64,000 nucleotides of DNA from Oxalobacteraceae bacterium (GCA_030698225.1 JAUYNR010000073.1:40022-104021); one strand, 5' to 3'. Positions 9,085 to 20,253 are shown, numbered from the stretch's first letter. Translations and numbers: made by a program. Notes: generated from the letters alone by a model not told the origin.

Positions 9085-11526
9085 TCATGCGCGCAATCTT
9101 GCATCAAGCTTTTCTTTGGCCTCTGCAACAAAACCCGTCATTGCAGCATCAATACGGTCATCTTGTAGGGTAGCTTGAGTATCTTGCAAGGTAAAACGGA
9201 AGGCAAGACTTTTTTCGTCGTTTTCCAACCCCTTGCCGCGATATTCATCAAATAAAACAATGGCTTGTGCGATCCTGCAGATGCTGTCCGCAGCCTTTCT
9301 CGCATTGAATGCATCCAGAATATCCTGCACTGCAACAGTGTTTTTCACCACTAGCGCCAGATCTCTTGTAACAGCAGGAAATTTTGATATTTCCGAATAT
9401 ACCGGCAGTTTCCGCAACTGCAAAGCGCCAGCATCAAGCTCAAAGACAACCGGTGCCAACGGCAGTTCATATTTTTTTTGCCAACGCGGATGCAATTCGC
9501 CAAGATAGCCAATAACATTGCCATCAAGTTCAATCCGTGCGCTACGTCCGGGATGCAGCGCCGGATGCTCGGCCTTTACAAAACGCGCTACCAGAGGCGA
9601 AAGCATGGCCTCCAGATCCGACTTGAGATCGAAATAATCGACATTCCGTGATGACTGTCCCCATTGTTCGTCAACCACTGGGCCATAGGACAAGGCTGTG
9701 ACACGCTTGGGCTGCTCATAGCCGGCCACACTCAGTCCGCTGTCTTGTACTGCCGGATTGCGCAAGTAAACCGCACTGATTTCAAATATGCGTATCCGGT
9801 CCAACTTACGGTTCAGGTTATATCGTACGTTTGCAATCAAACTGGGAATAAGCGATGAACGCATCACACTCAATTGGCTTGCAATCGGATTCTGGAGGCG
9901 GATCGGCGTCGAATTGCCCGAAAAATCGGACTCCCAACTTTCTTCAACGAAACTGAAGTTGACTACCTCCTGATAATCAAGATCAGCCAATTGCCTGCGT
10001 ATAGTAAATAGAGAACGCATACTTTCAGGCGCAATCAACATCGAATTTGGCGCAACCGGAGGCAATGCAGGTATATTTTCAAAGCCATACACGCGCACAA
10101 TTTCCTCGATCAAATCTTCTTCGATTTCAATATCGAAACGATAGGATGGCGGTGTAACGATAAAAACTGTATCGTCAGCACTCGACTCACGCGTAAAAGC
10201 AAGATTCAGACGCGTGAAAATATCAGCAATCTGATCATCCGAAATCGCGATACCGATGACCTTCGAAGCTCGGGCGACGCGTAAATGTACTGGCTGACGT
10301 AGCGGCAAGTTAATGACGTGATCATCAATCGGTCCGATCGCTGTTTGATTCTTCTCTCCGCATATGTCGACGATTAAGGAGGTAATGCGTTCGATGTCCT
10401 CGACCGTAGTTGCAAAATCAACGCCACGCTCAAAACGGTGCGCGGCATCAGTTGAAAAATTATAGCGACGCGCCCTACCCTGTATCGCCTGCGGCCACCA
10501 AAATGCGGCCTCCAGATAGATATCCTTGGTATCCAGAGAAACCGCAGTGGAATCGCCACCCATGATGCCCGCTAATGATTCGATTTGCGCATTATCGGCA
10601 ATCACGCCAATCCACTCATCGACGGCAACCGTATTGCCATTCAAGAGTTTGAGCGATTCCCCTTGCTGGCCCCAGCGCACATGCAAGCCACCGTGAATCT
10701 TGTCAAGGTCAAATACATGCGTGGGCCGCCCGAGTTCGAGCATCACGTAGTTTGAAATGTCAACCAGTGCTGAAATCGGTCGCTGACCGCTACGTTCCAG
10801 ACGTTGCTTCATCCAGTCCGGCGTCTGCGCCCTCGCATTCAAGCCGCGAATGATGCGACCAGTGAACCTGCCGCATAAATCCGGGGCCGATACTGCCACT
10901 GGCAGTGTGTCCTGCATTGTTACTGGTACAGGATGAAAAACCGGCATCTTGAGCGGAGTCCCCGTCAATGCCGAAACCTCACGCGCCACGCCTAGCACAG
11001 ACAGGCAATCGGCCTTGTTCGGTGTCAGTTTAATCGTGAATTTAAGATCATCAAGATCGTAATATTCGCGGAAATTCTGCCCCACAGGCGCACTTTGTGG
11101 CAGTTCCATTAACCCGCCATGATCTTCGAAAAGTTTGAGCTCACGCGCGGAGCACAGCATGCCCTGCGATTCGACTCCTCGCAATTGACCCAATTTAATT
11201 TCAAACGGTTTGCCATCGTCTCCGGCTGGCAGCATGGCGCCCACCATTGCGCATGGCACTTTCATGCCGACACGAACATTCGGCGCGCCACACACAATAT
11301 TTAGAGTCGTTCCAATTCCAACGTCGACTTGACAAACGTTCAGTCGGTCCGCATTCGGATGTTTGACAATATCAAGGACTTCGCCGACAACCACATTCGA
11401 GAAAGAAGGGGCGACAGCTTCAACCTCCTCCACTTCCAGACCAGACATCGTTAGTAAATGCGCCAATTCATCCGAAGTCATCTTCGGATTTACCATCGTG
11501 CGGAGCCAGCTTTCGGAGAATTGCAT
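9085..11526 (-). CDS. pheT: Phenylalanyl-tRNA synthetase beta subunit
   Basis: The 813-residue beta subunit forms the (alpha-beta)2 enzyme that charges tRNA-Phe. Visible parts are the N-terminal EMAP/tRNA-binding domain ([14 protein letters not shown], residues about 40-150), the B3/B4 editing domain, B5 and the catalytic-like core ([14 protein letters not shown]). The C-terminal ferredoxin-fold anticodon-binding domain ([12 protein letters not shown]) closes the protein. The length is normal. It starts 66 bp after pheS and is in the same operon. Confidence 0.98.
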   Translation of the reverse strand: MQFSESWLRTMVNPKMTSDELAHLLTMSGLEVEEVEAVAPSFSNVVVGEVLDIVKHPNADRLNVCQVDVGIGTTLNIVCGAPNVRVGMKVPCAMVGAMLPAGDDGKPFEIKLGQLRGVESQGMLCSARELKLFEDHGGLMELPQSAPVGQNFREYYDLDDLKFTIKLTPNKADCLSVLGVAREVSALTGTPLKMPVFHPVPVTMQDTLPVAVSAPDLCGRFTGRIIRGLNARAQTPDWMKQRLERSGQRPISALVDISNYVMLELGRPTHVFDLDKIHGGLHVRWGQQGESLKLLNGNTVAVDEWIGVIADNAQIESLAGIMGGDSTAVSLDTKDIYLEAAFWWPQAIQGRARRYNFSTDAAHRFERGVDFATTVEDIERITSLIVDICGEKNQTAIGPIDDHVINLPLRQPVHLRVARASKVIGIAISDDQIADIFTRLNLAFTRESSADDTVFIVTPPSYRFDIEIEEDLIEEIVRVYGFENIPALPPVAPNSMLIAPESMRSLFTIRRQLADLDYQEVVNFSFVEESWESDFSGNSTPIRLQNPIASQLSVMRSSLIPSLIANVRYNLNRKLDRIRIFEISAVYLRNPAVQDSGLSVAGYEQPKRVTALSYGPVVDEQWGQSSRNVDYFDLKSDLEAMLSPLVARFVKAEHPALHPGRSARIELDGNVIGYLGELHPRWQKKYELPLAPVVFELDAGALQLRKLPVYSEISKFPAVTRDLALVVKNTVAVQDILDAFNARKAADSICRIAQAIVLFDEYRGKGLENDEKSLAFRFTLQDTQATLQDDRIDAAMTGFVAEAKEKLDARLRA

Positions 11527-11592
11527 AGTTCGACCGTAAAAATGTCCAATACAAGGACGATTCCATAGCGGAACCGGAGCCGCCCAAGGTAT

Positions 11593-12609
11593 TTAATTAA
11601 ATTGTTTAAGAAAACGTAAGTCGCCTTCATAAAACAGGCGTAAATCGCTTATGCCATAACGCAACATGGTTAGACGCTCGAGGCCGGAGCCAAACGCAAA
11701 ACCAATGAATTTTTCAGGATCAAGTCCCATGTTGCGCACTACCGTCGGATGTACTTGGCCGGAGCCCGAAACCTCTAGCCAACGCCCCTTCAATGGGCCG
11801 CTACCAAAGGCAATGTCAATCTCAGCCGAAGGCTCAGTAAATGGGAAGTAAGACGGGCGAAAACGTACCTGCAAATCATCGGTTTCAAAAAATGCCTTGA
11901 CGAAGTTCAGATACACACCCTTCAGGTCAGCAAAGCTGATGTCTTCTGCAATCCATAGTCCCTCGACCTGATGGAACATCGGCGAATGCGTCGCGTCGCT
12001 ATCAACCCGGTAAGTGCGGCCGGGGGCAATGACCTTAATCGGCGGCTTGTGCATGCGTGCGTAACGCAATTGCATTGGACTCGTATGCGTGCGTAACAGC
12101 AGCGACTTGCCTTCCGTATCATTACCCTCGATATAGAATGTGTCCTGCATGGAGCGCGCCGGATGATTTTCAGGACTGTTCAGTGCGGTGAAATTGGTCC
12201 AGTCCGTTTCAATTTCTGGTCCGTCCGCAACGTCAAAACCAATCGAGCGAAAAATTTCCTCGACACGTTCCCAAGAACGCATAACCGGATGAATTCCGCC
12301 CATCCCGCGCCCGCGACCTGGCAAAGATACATCAATTGCCTCTGCATTCAACCGCTCCTGCAGCTGTGCATCAGCAAGTGCGTCGCGCCGTGCATTGAGT
12401 TCTTTTTCTATTTGTGTTTTGGCAGCATTGATGACAGCGCCTTGCACCTTACGCTCGTCCGGTACAAGTTTGCCCAAACCCTTCATCAGTTCGGTAATCT
12501 GTCCCGCTTTACCGAGATATTTCGCTTTGGCATTTTCCAAAGCAGCAGCGTCTGCTGCGTTAGAAAAATCTGCTTGCGCCTGGCCTACAAGTTGTTCTAG
12601 GGAATTCAT
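11593..12609 (-). CDS. pheS: Phenylalanyl-tRNA synthetase alpha subunit
   Basis: The alpha subunit carries the class II active site of PheRS. The N-terminal coiled coil (residues about 1-85) binds tRNA. Motif 2 is around FHQVEGLWI, and motif 3 is [14 protein letters not shown] near the C-terminus. I chose ATG 12609 (MNSLEQLV), giving 338 residues, because it has a GGAG-like sequence upstream; a TTG six codons earlier is possible. It lies between rplT and pheT in the translation operon. Confidence 0.97.
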   Translation of the reverse strand: MNSLEQLVGQAQADFSNAADAAALENAKAKYLGKAGQITELMKGLGKLVPDERKVQGAVINAAKTQIEKELNARRDALADAQLQERLNAEAIDVSLPGRGRGMGGIHPVMRSWERVEEIFRSIGFDVADGPEIETDWTNFTALNSPENHPARSMQDTFYIEGNDTEGKSLLLRTHTSPMQLRYARMHKPPIKVIAPGRTYRVDSDATHSPMFHQVEGLWIAEDISFADLKGVYLNFVKAFFETDDLQVRFRPSYFPFTEPSAEIDIAFGSGPLKGRWLEVSGSGQVHPTVVRNMGLDPEKFIGFAFGSGLERLTMLRYGISDLRLFYEGDLRFLKQFN

Positions 12610-12725
12610 GCGGTTTTCCCGCTCCAAAAAAAGAAGCCGAAAATGAAACGGGGCAGAGGTATGTTACCTGTGCCCCGCTAATTATTGCAGCACCACAGTC
12701 AAGTGATGTCTGCGCCTCACAACAC

Positions 12726-13085
12726 TTATGCAGCGAGGTTGGCTTTCACTTGATTGACGATAGCAGCAAAAGCTGGCTTGTCCATAACAGCCATATCAGC
12801 CAGCACCTTGCGGTCCAGTTCGATCGATGCTTTCTTCAGACCGTTCATGAATACGCTGTATGTAACGCCGTGCTCACGGGACGCCGCATTGATACGCGCA
12901 ATCCACAGAGCGCGGAAAACGCGCTTCTTGTTTCGGCGATCACGATAGGCATATTGCCCCGCCTTCATGACGGCTTGCTTGGCTACACGATAGACTTTAC
13001 TGCGACGGCCACGATAGCCTTTGGCTTGATCGAGGATTTTCTTATGACGGGCCCGTGCTGTGACCCCACGTTTTACTCTAGGCAT
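12726..13085 (-). CDS. rplT: 50S ribosomal protein L20
   Basis: L20 is an early 23S rRNA-binding assembly protein and often the translational repressor of the infC-rpmI-rplT transcript. The 119-residue sequence is typical: a basic N-terminal arm ([18 protein letters not shown]), [13 protein letters not shown], and a globular C-terminus with FMNGLKKA. It starts 26 bp after rpmI and has a good AAGGAG site. Autoregulation by L20 is inferred from the family; no pseudoknot was verified here. Confidence 0.98.
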   Translation of the reverse strand: MPRVKRGVTARARHKKILDQAKGYRGRRSKVYRVAKQAVMKAGQYAYRDRRNKKRVFRALWIARINAASREHGVTYSVFMNGLKKASIELDRKVLADMAVMDKPAFAAIVNQVKANLAA

Positions 13086-13111
13086 AGTAACTCCTTAAAT
13101 TGAGTGTGAGG

Positions 13112-13309
13112 TTAAGCGTTCGGCATCATGCGCATAACGGAAACCACGTCATGGGCATGAACATTTGTAACACCGCGCAATTGGCGTTTAACTTTTGTGG
13201 TTTTTTTGGTCAGGATATGACGCTTGAATGCATGACCGCATTTAACCGTTCCACCTGGACGTACACGAAAGCGCTTCTTCGCTGCACTCTTCGTTTTCAT
13301 TTTAGGCAT
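13112..13309 (-). CDS. rpmI: 50S ribosomal protein L35
   Basis: A 65-residue, strongly basic protein of the large ribosomal subunit. The sequence follows the L35 pattern [16 protein letters not shown], then the central [11 protein letters not shown] region. It lies between infC and rplT in the conserved order. Confidence 0.97.
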   Translation of the reverse strand: MPKMKTKSAAKKRFRVRPGGTVKCGHAFKRHILTKKTTKVKRQLRGVTNVHAHDVVSVMRMMPNA

Positions 13310-13461
13310 AGCTACATCTGTCCTTTGGACAGCTCCGTTTTTAACATGATTGCAGGTGGCAACAATTTCGTTACGCTTGGATGCCTACTCTCACTTGTTT
13401 TGCTGCGAACCTAGATTCACAGCCTCCATTCCAAGCACTCAAAAAAGTGCCCGATAGAAAC

Positions 13462-13983
13462 CTACTTTTTCTTCTTGGGTGCCAGCACCATAATCATCTG
13501 ACGCCCCTCCATCTTGGGAAACTGCTCAACCTGACCATACGGCTCCAAATCAGCCTTCAATCGCTCCAACATGCGGAAACCGATGTCTTGATGGGCCATT
13601 TCACGGCCGCGAAAACGTAAAGTAATCTTCGTTTTATCGCCGTCATCAAGGAATTTGATAAGATTTCTCAGCTTGATGTTGTAGTCGCCATCGTCCGTTC
13701 CCGGCCGAAACTTTACCTCTTTGATCAGAATGATTTTTTGCTTTAGCTTTGCTTCGTGAGCCTTTTTCTGCTCCTGATATTTAAACTTACCATAATCCAT
13801 CAGGCGGCATACAGGGGGCTGGGCAGTAGGCGCGATCTCCACCAAATCCACATTTGCCTCTTCAGCCATACGAAAGGCATCAGTCAAAGTAACGATGCCG
13901 ATGGGCTCGTTCTCGACTCCACTTAAACGCACTTCAGGTGCGGTAATCTCGCCATTAATGCGATGCGACTTATCAGTAGCTAT
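13462..13983 (-). CDS. infC: Translation initiation factor IF-3, ATA start codon
   Basis: IF-3 prevents subunit joining and checks initiator tRNA and start codon. The 173-residue product has the N-terminal domain ([22 protein letters not shown]), a Lys-rich linker and the C-terminal domain ([23 protein letters not shown]). No ATG or GTG gives a complete N-terminus: the first GTG (13932) would remove the conserved start of the protein. An ATA at 13981-13983, 5 nt after AAAGGAAA, restores the family N-terminus ([10 protein letters not shown]). A rare start codon of this kind lets IF-3 repress its own translation. It follows thrS by 59 bp. Confidence 0.95.
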   Translation of the reverse strand: MATDKSHRINGEITAPEVRLSGVENEPIGIVTLTDAFRMAEEANVDLVEIAPTAQPPVCRLMDYGKFKYQEQKKAHEAKLKQKIILIKEVKFRPGTDDGDYNIKLRNLIKFLDDGDKTKITLRFRGREMAHQDIGFRMLERLKADLEPYGQVEQFPKMEGRQMIMVLAPKKKK

Positions 13984-14042
13984 TGCAGTTTCCTTTAAAT
14001 ATCAAATAATCCGGCCTTGCAACTACGCTGTAAAGGGATAAC

Positions 14043-15950
14043 TCACGCCTTGGAATCGATCACAATACTCAATCGATTTACCAACTCATTGATTGACATT
14101 ACACCTAGGTCGATGTTGCCACGCGCACGCACAGCCACCGTATTGCCATCACGCTCTTTGTCACCCACAACAATGATGTACGGCACTTTCTGAACAGAAT
14201 GCTCGCGTATTTTATAGGTAATCTTCTCATTACGCAAATCAGCACGCACCCTAAATCCTTGTCTTTTCAGGTCTTGCACCACAATCTGCGCGTATTCTGC
14301 TTGCGCGTCAGAAATGTTGAGCACAATCACCTGTTCAGGCGCCAGCCACAATGGCAGGGCACCTGCATGATTTTCTATCAACATTCCTATGAATCGCTCT
14401 AACGAACCCAAGATCGCCCGATGCAACATAACAGGTATTTTGCGGGTATTATCCTCCGCCACATATTCAGCCCCCAAGCGAACCGGCATGGAGAAATCGA
14501 CTTGCATCGTTCCGCATTGCCATGCCCGGCCAATAGCATCCTTCAATGTATATTCGATTTTTGGACCGTAAAAAGCACCTTCTCCTGGCGATATCTCATA
14601 CTGGCATCCTGAACGCTTAAGAGATTCGATCAGCGCGTTTTCAGCCTTATCCCACGAATCATCTGCACCGACACGCTTTTCGGGTCTTGTTGCAACTTTA
14701 TAAATTATTTCCTTGAATCCAAAGTCGGCATACACCTTTTGCAAAAGAGCAGTATAAGCAACACACTCATCCAATATCTGATCATCTGTGCAAAAGATAT
14801 GCCCATCATCCTGCGTAAATCCGCGCACACGCATCATGCCATGTAATGAGCCGGAGGGCTCATTACGGTGGCATTGACCAAATTCGCCATAACGCAAAGG
14901 CAAATCACGGTAAGAGCGCAAGTCCGACCGAAATATCTGCACATGCCCAGGACAATTCATTGGCTTCAATGCGTATGACCGATTTTCCGACTCGGTGGTG
15001 AACATGTTCTCTTTATAGTTCTCCCAGTGGCCGGACTTTTCCCACAAACTACGATCGAGGATTTGTGGCGCCTTAACCTCCTGATAGCCATTGTCCTGGT
15101 AGACCTTGCGCATATACTGCTCAACCTGCTGCCACACGGTCCAGCCCTTCGGATGCCAAAAAATCAGTCCTGGCGCCTCATCCTGAAAATGGAATAAGTC
15201 AAGCGCACGTCCCAATTTACGATGATCGCGTTTTTCAGCCTCTTCAAGCATGTGCAAATAGGCTTCCTGCTCGTCCTTCTTAACCCATGCAGTCCCATAG
15301 ATGCGCTGCAGCATCTCGTTTTTGGAGTCCCCTCGCCAGTACGCACCAGCAAGTTTCATTAACTTGAAAACTTTCAGTTTGCCGGTAGATGGCACATGCG
15401 GACCGCGGCACAAATCCGTAAAATCACCTTCTGTGTACAACGACACATCCTGATCTTGCGGAATTGATTCAATAATTTCAGCCTTGTACGACTCCCCTAT
15501 CGACTTAAAGTAAGCAACCGCCTCGTCGCGGGGCAAAACCTTGCGCGTAACCGGCTCATCTTTTTTGGCCAACTCGACCATTTTCCTTTCGATAGCCGCT
15601 AAATCATCTGGAGTAAATGGCCGCTTATATGAAAAATCGTAGAAAAAGCCATTATCGATTACCGGACCGATAGTTACCTGCGCATCTGGAAATAATTCCT
15701 TGACTGCATGTGCCAGCAAATGGGCTGTGGAATGGCGAATAATCTCAAGCGCATCCGCATCCTTATCGGTAACAATAGCCAAATCGGCATCGTTCGCAAT
15801 AAGATATGACGTATCCACAAGACACCCATTGATCTTGCCAGCCAATGCAGATTTTGCGAGTCCGGAACCGATGCTTAGGGCTACTTGGGCGACTGTTACA
15901 GGGGTATCGAATTGGCGCTGCGAGCCATCGGGAAGTCGAATTGAAATCAT
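14043..15950 (-). CDS. thrS: Threonyl-tRNA synthetase
   Basis: The 635-residue class II synthetase charges tRNA-Thr. It shows the N-terminal TGS domain ([14 protein letters not shown]), the second additional (editing) domain with [10 protein letters not shown], the catalytic core with KPMNCPGH (zinc Cys) and [10 protein letters not shown], and the C-terminal anticodon-binding domain. The frame extends about 20 codons upstream, but ATG 15950 has GGAGA 8 nt before it and gives the standard N-terminus. It is the first gene of the operon. Its promoter must lie between 15951 and the tRNA-Val terminator at 16022. Confidence 0.97.
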   Translation of the reverse strand: MISIRLPDGSQRQFDTPVTVAQVALSIGSGLAKSALAGKINGCLVDTSYLIANDADLAIVTDKDADALEIIRHSTAHLLAHAVKELFPDAQVTIGPVIDNGFFYDFSYKRPFTPDDLAAIERKMVELAKKDEPVTRKVLPRDEAVAYFKSIGESYKAEIIESIPQDQDVSLYTEGDFTDLCRGPHVPSTGKLKVFKLMKLAGAYWRGDSKNEMLQRIYGTAWVKKDEQEAYLHMLEEAEKRDHRKLGRALDLFHFQDEAPGLIFWHPKGWTVWQQVEQYMRKVYQDNGYQEVKAPQILDRSLWEKSGHWENYKENMFTTESENRSYALKPMNCPGHVQIFRSDLRSYRDLPLRYGEFGQCHRNEPSGSLHGMMRVRGFTQDDGHIFCTDDQILDECVAYTALLQKVYADFGFKEIIYKVATRPEKRVGADDSWDKAENALIESLKRSGCQYEISPGEGAFYGPKIEYTLKDAIGRAWQCGTMQVDFSMPVRLGAEYVAEDNTRKIPVMLHRAILGSLERFIGMLIENHAGALPLWLAPEQVIVLNISDAQAEYAQIVVQDLKRQGFRVRADLRNEKITYKIREHSVQKVPYIIVVGDKERDGNTVAVRARGNIDLGVMSINELVNRLSIVIDSKA

Positions 15951-16021
15951 TTTATTCTCCAAGTCAGCAGAAAAATATACTAACGCTAGATTGCTAAATT
16001 TACTAAACAAGAAAATATGGG

Positions 16022-16046
16022 CGAAAAAAAACGCGGACTAGCCGCG
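16022..16046 (-). terminator. Terminator downstream of tRNA-Val
   Basis: A CGCGG/CCGCG stem (32-36 and 42-46 in 160xx) is followed on the minus strand by eight Ts. It separates tRNA-Val from thrS. Confidence 0.8.
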
Positions 16047-16156
16047 CTTTTCAATTCTGACCGAAAAAAATATTAACACACCAACCACAAACATATTTAG
16101 CTGCTTGCAATTAACTGAAAAAATTCATTTCCCGCAGAACGGTACCAATTATTCGT

Positions 16157-16233
16157 TGGTAGGCACGATTGGACTCGAACCAACGACCCCTACCATGTCA
16201 AGGTAGTGCTCTAACCAGCTGAGCTACGCGCCT
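16157..16233 (-). tRNA. tRNA-Val (GAC)
   Basis: A 77-nt cloverleaf with encoded CCA. The acceptor stem AGGCGCG pairs with CGTGCCT, and the D-arm contains the TAGCTCAGCTGG block. The anticodon stem CTACC/GGTAG holds the loop with GAC, and the T-arm has GGTTCGAGTCC. It lies upstream of thrS on the same strand. Confidence 0.97.
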
Positions 16234-16242
16234 AAAAAAGTG

Positions 16243-16248
16243 ATTATA
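16243..16248 (-). promoter_or_regulatory. Candidate -10 box for tRNA-Val
   Basis: A TATAAT on the minus strand ends 10 bp before the tRNA 5' end. A possible TTGGCA -35 lies 19 bp further upstream, which is longer than ideal. Confidence 0.5.
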
Positions 16249-16421
16249 GCAGAGCAATTACTTCCTTTGCCAACCCTTTCTCAAAAATACTTCAATGATT
16301 ACTGTAATGTATTTTCACAAGAATGACGAGGGCCGCCATAGATTGCCAATCAGGCAGAAATATTGCCGAATGCACAGCATCAACCGGAAAATTTACACAG
16401 TCCGAACGGCGCAAAAAAAGC

Positions 16422-16452
16422 AAAAAGCTCAGCAATGAAAACTGAGCTTTTT
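16422..16452 (-). terminator. Terminator downstream of tRNA-fMet
   Basis: Eleven-bp arms at 16422-16432 and 16442-16452 (GCTCAG core) with Ts on the minus-strand side, 12 bp past the tRNA. Confidence 0.8.
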
Positions 16453-16464
16453 ACCTAATTTATT

Positions 16465-16541
<77 letters not shown>

Positions 16542-16553
16542 TCCGATAGAAGA

Positions 16554-16582
16554 ACTATACAATGAATTCAGTAGCAAAGCAA
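16554..16582 (-). promoter_or_regulatory. Promoter of tRNA-fMet
   Basis: A minus-strand -35 TTGCTT at 16577-16582 and -10 TATAGT at 16554-16559 are separated by 17 bp, and the -10 ends 12 bp before the tRNA. This is a good sigma-70 arrangement. Confidence 0.7.
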
Positions 16583-16732
16583 CTGCAATTACAGTGCAAG
16601 CACACAGTGCTACACTTGGTGGGGCGAAAGCAGAACTATAGTATGGATAAGTAATTTTGTTCGATTAAAAATGCCCGAATTGCATGTCTCGTATACTTAG
16701 AAAAATTCAAGTAAATATATTACATTTCCCCT

Positions 16733-17299
16733 ATGAAATTTTGCTCCGTTTGCGCGCACCCCGTCGCGCTTATCATTCCTCCTGACGATAACCGCGCGCG
16801 TTTTGTATGCGCACAATGCGGAACGATTCACTATCAAAATCCCAAGTTGGTAGTTGGTTCGATTCCGGCATGGGAACAGGAAGGCGAAACATATGTACTG
16901 TTATGCAGGCGCGCTATTGAGCCTCGCCATGGATTTTGGACTTTGCCAGCCGGATTCATGGAAAACTATGAAACGACTGCCGACGCCGCTTTGCGTGAGA
17001 CACAGGAAGAAGCCGGCGCGAACATTGCGCTGCATGGATTATTCTCTTTGCTCAACGTACCCCATGTACATCAGGTGCACATGTTCTATCGCGCAACACT
17101 GCTCGACCTGAATTATCAGGCCGGGCCAGAAAGCCTGGAAGTCAACATTTTTTCCGAATCCCAAATACCGTGGAACGAAATCGCATTCCCCACTGTGGCA
17201 CATACATTGAAATTCTTTTTTGAGGATTGCAAAAAAGCCAAGCAGGGTGGCGAATATGGCTTCCATGCTTATGACATCGACAAACCGATGAAAGACTAA
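16733..17299 (+). CDS. Nudix hydrolase with N-terminal zinc ribbon
   Basis: A 188-residue Nudix enzyme that should hydrolyse a nucleoside diphosphate linked to another moiety. Four cysteines at 4, 7, 26 and 29 (CSVC, CAQC) form a zinc ribbon as in NudC-type NADH pyrophosphatases. The Nudix box is perfect: G74, E80, R88, E89, E92, E93, G95. It lacks the longer N-terminal domain of NudC, so the substrate may be ADP-ribose, NADH or a nucleotide sugar. It is a single gene between the tRNAs and phaZ. Confidence 0.9.
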   Translation: MKFCSVCAHPVALIIPPDDNRARFVCAQCGTIHYQNPKLVVGSIPAWEQEGETYVLLCRRAIEPRHGFWTLPAGFMENYETTADAALRETQEEAGANIALHGLFSLLNVPHVHQVHMFYRATLLDLNYQAGPESLEVNIFSESQIPWNEIAFPTVAHTLKFFFEDCKKAKQGGEYGFHAYDIDKPMKD

Positions 17300-17465
17300 C
17301 TATTTGCAAGAAGTCATTGGGTTCGGAAATTTCTCGAATCGCGGCTCCACTCCAATTGTCTGCCTTGTTAACTATAAACATTTGTTGCGCAAAATCAGCT
17401 CCTTACTACAAAAAGAGTACACTAGATAAAATCTAATCTAAATAATTAAAGTGTAGTGGGCAGTT

Positions 17466-17492
17466 TTGATTGGCTCATATATTTGTTATAAC
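17466..17492 (+). promoter_or_regulatory. Candidate promoter of phaZ
   Basis: TTGATT at 17466-17471 and TATAAC at 17487-17492 with a 15-bp spacer, ending 18 bp before the ATG. The spacing is short, so support is only moderate. Confidence 0.4.
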
Positions 17493-17510
17493 TAACCAAC
17501 AAGGCAAGCC

Positions 17511-18746
17511 ATGCTTTACCAACTTCACGAAATGCGTCGTGCCTTCCTGGGTCCGCTTACACAGTGGGCGGAAGCGACTTCCAAACTCTTATCGAATCCC
17601 GTTTCGCCGTTAGCGCATACCCCATTCTCACAACGTATCGCTGCCGGATACGAGCTCATGTTTCGCATCGGCAAAGATTACAAGAAGCCACAATTCGGAC
17701 TTGGTCCAGTTGAAATTAATGGCAAACCGGTCGACATTCTTGAAGAAATCACACAAAAGAAGCCTTTTTGCCATCTGATTCATTTCAAAAAAAATCTGAA
17801 TGACAAGGAATTCGCTGCATTAAAGCAACCGAAAGTGCTGTTGGTGGCTCCGCTATCGGGACATCACTCGACCTTACTGCGCGACACTGCACAAAAGCTG
17901 TCGGAAAAACACGATGTCTATATTACTGACTGGATCGACGCGCGCATGGTGCCGCTCTCCGACGGCCCATTCCATCTGCACGACTACATTTATTATGCGC
18001 AGGAATTTGTCCGGCTATTGAGCCCTGACCTGCATGTAATTTCAGTCTGCCAGCCGACGGTACCTGTGCTTGCCGCCATCTCGTTAATGGCAAGCGCAAA
18101 TGATCCGCTATTACCCAAGACCATGACTATGATGGGCGGGCCGATAGACGCACGGAAATCTCCAACCGGCGTGAACAACCTGGCCGTCGAAAAGAAATTT
18201 TCCTGGTTTGAAAATACGGTGATCCACAGCGTGCCACATAATTATCCGGGCTTTGGGCGTAAGGTGTATCCGGGCTTTTTGCAACATGCGGGATTCGTTG
18301 CAATGAATCCGGACCGGCACGCGCAAAGCCACTGGGATTTTTATATGGACCTCGTAAAAGGCGACGACAACTCCAGCGAGAGTCATCGTAAATTCTATGA
18401 TGAATACAATGCTGTGCTGGACATGCCGGCAGAGTACTACCTGGACACCATCAAAACTGTTTTTCAGGATTTCAGCTTGCCGCTGGGCACTTGGGACGTC
18501 GAAGGAAAACTGGTGCGTCCGCAAGACATCAAAACGGTTGCATTGTTTACGGTCGAAGGCGAGCTGGACGATATCTCGGGTGCGGGCCAGACCAAGGCAA
18601 CGCATGAATTGTGCAGCGGAATCCCGGACGCATTGCGACTGGAATTCGTAGCCCCGGGTTGCGGGCATTATGGGATTTTTTCAGGACGTCGCTGGCGCGA
18701 AATGATTTACCCAAAAATTGCCGAATTCATTAAGACACATGCCTGA
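17511..18746 (+). CDS. phaZ: Intracellular polyhydroxybutyrate depolymerase
   Basis: The 411-residue protein matches the PhaZa1-type intracellular PHB depolymerases, which mobilise stored polymer in the cytoplasm. The lipase-like box has cysteine as nucleophile (SVCQPTVPVL, Cys180) in place of serine, as in the Cupriavidus enzyme. The N-terminus (MLYQLHEMRRAFLGP) is typical, so the start is secure, with AAGG upstream. A conserved C-terminal His lies in CGHYGIF. The organism therefore probably makes PHB, although no synthase is present in the window. An intrinsic terminator follows. Confidence 0.95.
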   Translation: MLYQLHEMRRAFLGPLTQWAEATSKLLSNPVSPLAHTPFSQRIAAGYELMFRIGKDYKKPQFGLGPVEINGKPVDILEEITQKKPFCHLIHFKKNLNDKEFAALKQPKVLLVAPLSGHHSTLLRDTAQKLSEKHDVYITDWIDARMVPLSDGPFHLHDYIYYAQEFVRLLSPDLHVISVCQPTVPVLAAISLMASANDPLLPKTMTMMGGPIDARKSPTGVNNLAVEKKFSWFENTVIHSVPHNYPGFGRKVYPGFLQHAGFVAMNPDRHAQSHWDFYMDLVKGDDNSSESHRKFYDEYNAVLDMPAEYYLDTIKTVFQDFSLPLGTWDVEGKLVRPQDIKTVALFTVEGELDDISGAGQTKATHELCSGIPDALRLEFVAPGCGHYGIFSGRRWREMIYPKIAEFIKTHA

Positions 18747-18787
18747 TACTGCAATCGGATAGTTTATCGCAAAGATTGACAAGCCAG

Positions 18788-18823
18788 AAAGCCGCTTCCT
18801 CGCATCGGGAAGCGGCTTTTTAT
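18788..18823 (+). terminator. Terminator of phaZ
   Basis: Twelve-bp arms at 18788-18799 and 18808-18819 (AAAGCCGCTTCC with its complement) followed by Ts. Confidence 0.92.
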
Positions 18824-18865
18824 TTGAGACGACGGGCGTTTGTCCGATAATAGCGTTTTATACCG

Positions 18866-19606
18866 ATGAATACTGCCGTGACGAAGCCAGCCTCCAAATC
18901 ACTCGCTGATCTAATCGAAGATATCCTGCCGCAAACCCAATGTACGAAATGCGGTTATCCCGCCTGTCGCCCTTATGCGGAAGCCATTGCCAGCGGCGCA
19001 GCCGATATCAACCAATGTCCACCGGGTGGCGCCGAGGGCGTTCGCCGGCTGGCGCAATTGCTCGGCAAAACGACAAGTCCGATCAATCCGGCCAACGGCC
19101 TGGAGCGTTCGCGTCCGGTTGCGGTGATCGATGAAGCGCTGTGCATCGGCTGCACCTTATGCACCCAGGCTTGCCCGGTGGATGCAATCGTTGGGGCCGC
19201 CAAACAGATGCATACCGTATTGCCGGACCACTGCACCGGCTGCGATCTGTGCGTTGCGCCCTGCCCGGTCGATTGTATTGCAATGGTCAATGTCACCGGC
19301 ATTCGCACCGGCTGGGATGCCTGGTCGCAGGCACAGGCCGATGCGGCACGGGCACGTCATAACTTCCGAACCGAGCGTTTGCGACGCGAAAAGGCAGAAA
19401 ACAATGCCCGGCTCGCGGCCAAGGCGAATGCAAAACTGAAAAGCGTGGAAGCCGAAGTGACCGTTACCGTCCAGGAGCAGACCGAACAAGCCCGAAAGAA
19501 AGCAATCATCCAGGCAGCCATCGCACGCGCGCAACAGAAAAAGGAAGAAATGACTGCAGCAGAAAATGCAAATACCGCGGCACCAACTACGCCTGAACAA
19601 GACTGA
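18866..19606 (+). CDS. rnfB: RnfB-like iron-sulfur protein
   Basis: The 246-residue ferredoxin-like protein has an RnfB-type four-cysteine cluster domain (Cys26, 29, 34, 51) followed by two CxxCxxCxxxCP [4Fe-4S] motifs ([12 protein letters not shown] and [12 protein letters not shown]). The tail is Lys/Glu-rich and helical. RnfB normally belongs to the membrane Rnf/Rsx electron-transport complex, but no rnfA, C, D, G or E is nearby, and it lacks the usual N-terminal membrane anchor. It overlaps nth by one base (ATGA), so the two are translated together. It may deliver electrons to an unknown partner. Confidence 0.9.
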   Translation: MNTAVTKPASKSLADLIEDILPQTQCTKCGYPACRPYAEAIASGAADINQCPPGGAEGVRRLAQLLGKTTSPINPANGLERSRPVAVIDEALCIGCTLCTQACPVDAIVGAAKQMHTVLPDHCTGCDLCVAPCPVDCIAMVNVTGIRTGWDAWSQAQADAARARHNFRTERLRREKAENNARLAAKANAKLKSVEAEVTVTVQEQTEQARKKAIIQAAIARAQQKKEEMTAAENANTAAPTTPEQD

Positions 19607-20253
19607 TGAACGCCCTGAAACGCCGTGAAATTTTTACCCGCTTTCGTACTGCCAACCCGCAGCCGACCACGGAATTGGAATACAGCTCGCCGTTCGAACT
19701 GCTGATTGCAGTCATTCTTTCGGCGCAGGCGACCGACGTGTCAGTCAACAAGGCGACGCGCATATTGTTTCCCGTAGCCAATACTGCGCAGTCGATGTAT
19801 GCACTCGGTGTCGACGGATTGGTACCGTATATCCAAACCATCGGGCTGTACCGCACCAAGGCCAAGAACGTGATTGAGACCTGCCGTCTGTTGCTGGCTG
19901 AACACAACGGCGAAGTGCCGTGCACCCGGGAAGCATTGCAAGCGCTTCCCGGCGTTGGGCGCAAAACCGCCAGCGTCGTGCTTAACACTGCATTCGGACA
20001 GCCAACCATGGCGGTCGACACGCATATTTTCAGGGTATCAAACCGTACCGGCCTGGCACCGGGCAAGAATGTCGTGGAAGTTGAGCAAAAACTGTTGAAA
20101 GTCATTCCGAAGGAATTCATCCATGATGCGCATCACTGGCTGATCCTGCACGGCCGCTACACATGCACCGCACGCAATCCGCAATGCTGGAACTGCCTGA
20201 TTACCGATCTATGCGATTACAAGTCAAAGACGCCGACGCCGAAAGGTGCCTGA
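19606..20253 (+). CDS. nth: Endonuclease III
   Basis: The 215-residue DNA glycosylase/AP lyase removes oxidised pyrimidines. The helix-hairpin-helix LPGVGRKTA carries catalytic Lys120, and Asp138 lies in AVDTHIFRV. The [4Fe-4S] cluster ligands follow the C-x6-C-x2-C-x5-C pattern near the C-terminus (CTARNPQCWNCLITDLC). It overlaps the upstream rnfB by one base. Confidence 0.97.
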   Translation: MNALKRREIFTRFRTANPQPTTELEYSSPFELLIAVILSAQATDVSVNKATRILFPVANTAQSMYALGVDGLVPYIQTIGLYRTKAKNVIETCRLLLAEHNGEVPCTREALQALPGVGRKTASVVLNTAFGQPTMAVDTHIFRVSNRTGLAPGKNVVEVEQKLLKVIPKEFIHDAHHWLILHGRYTCTARNPQCWNCLITDLCDYKSKTPTPKGA

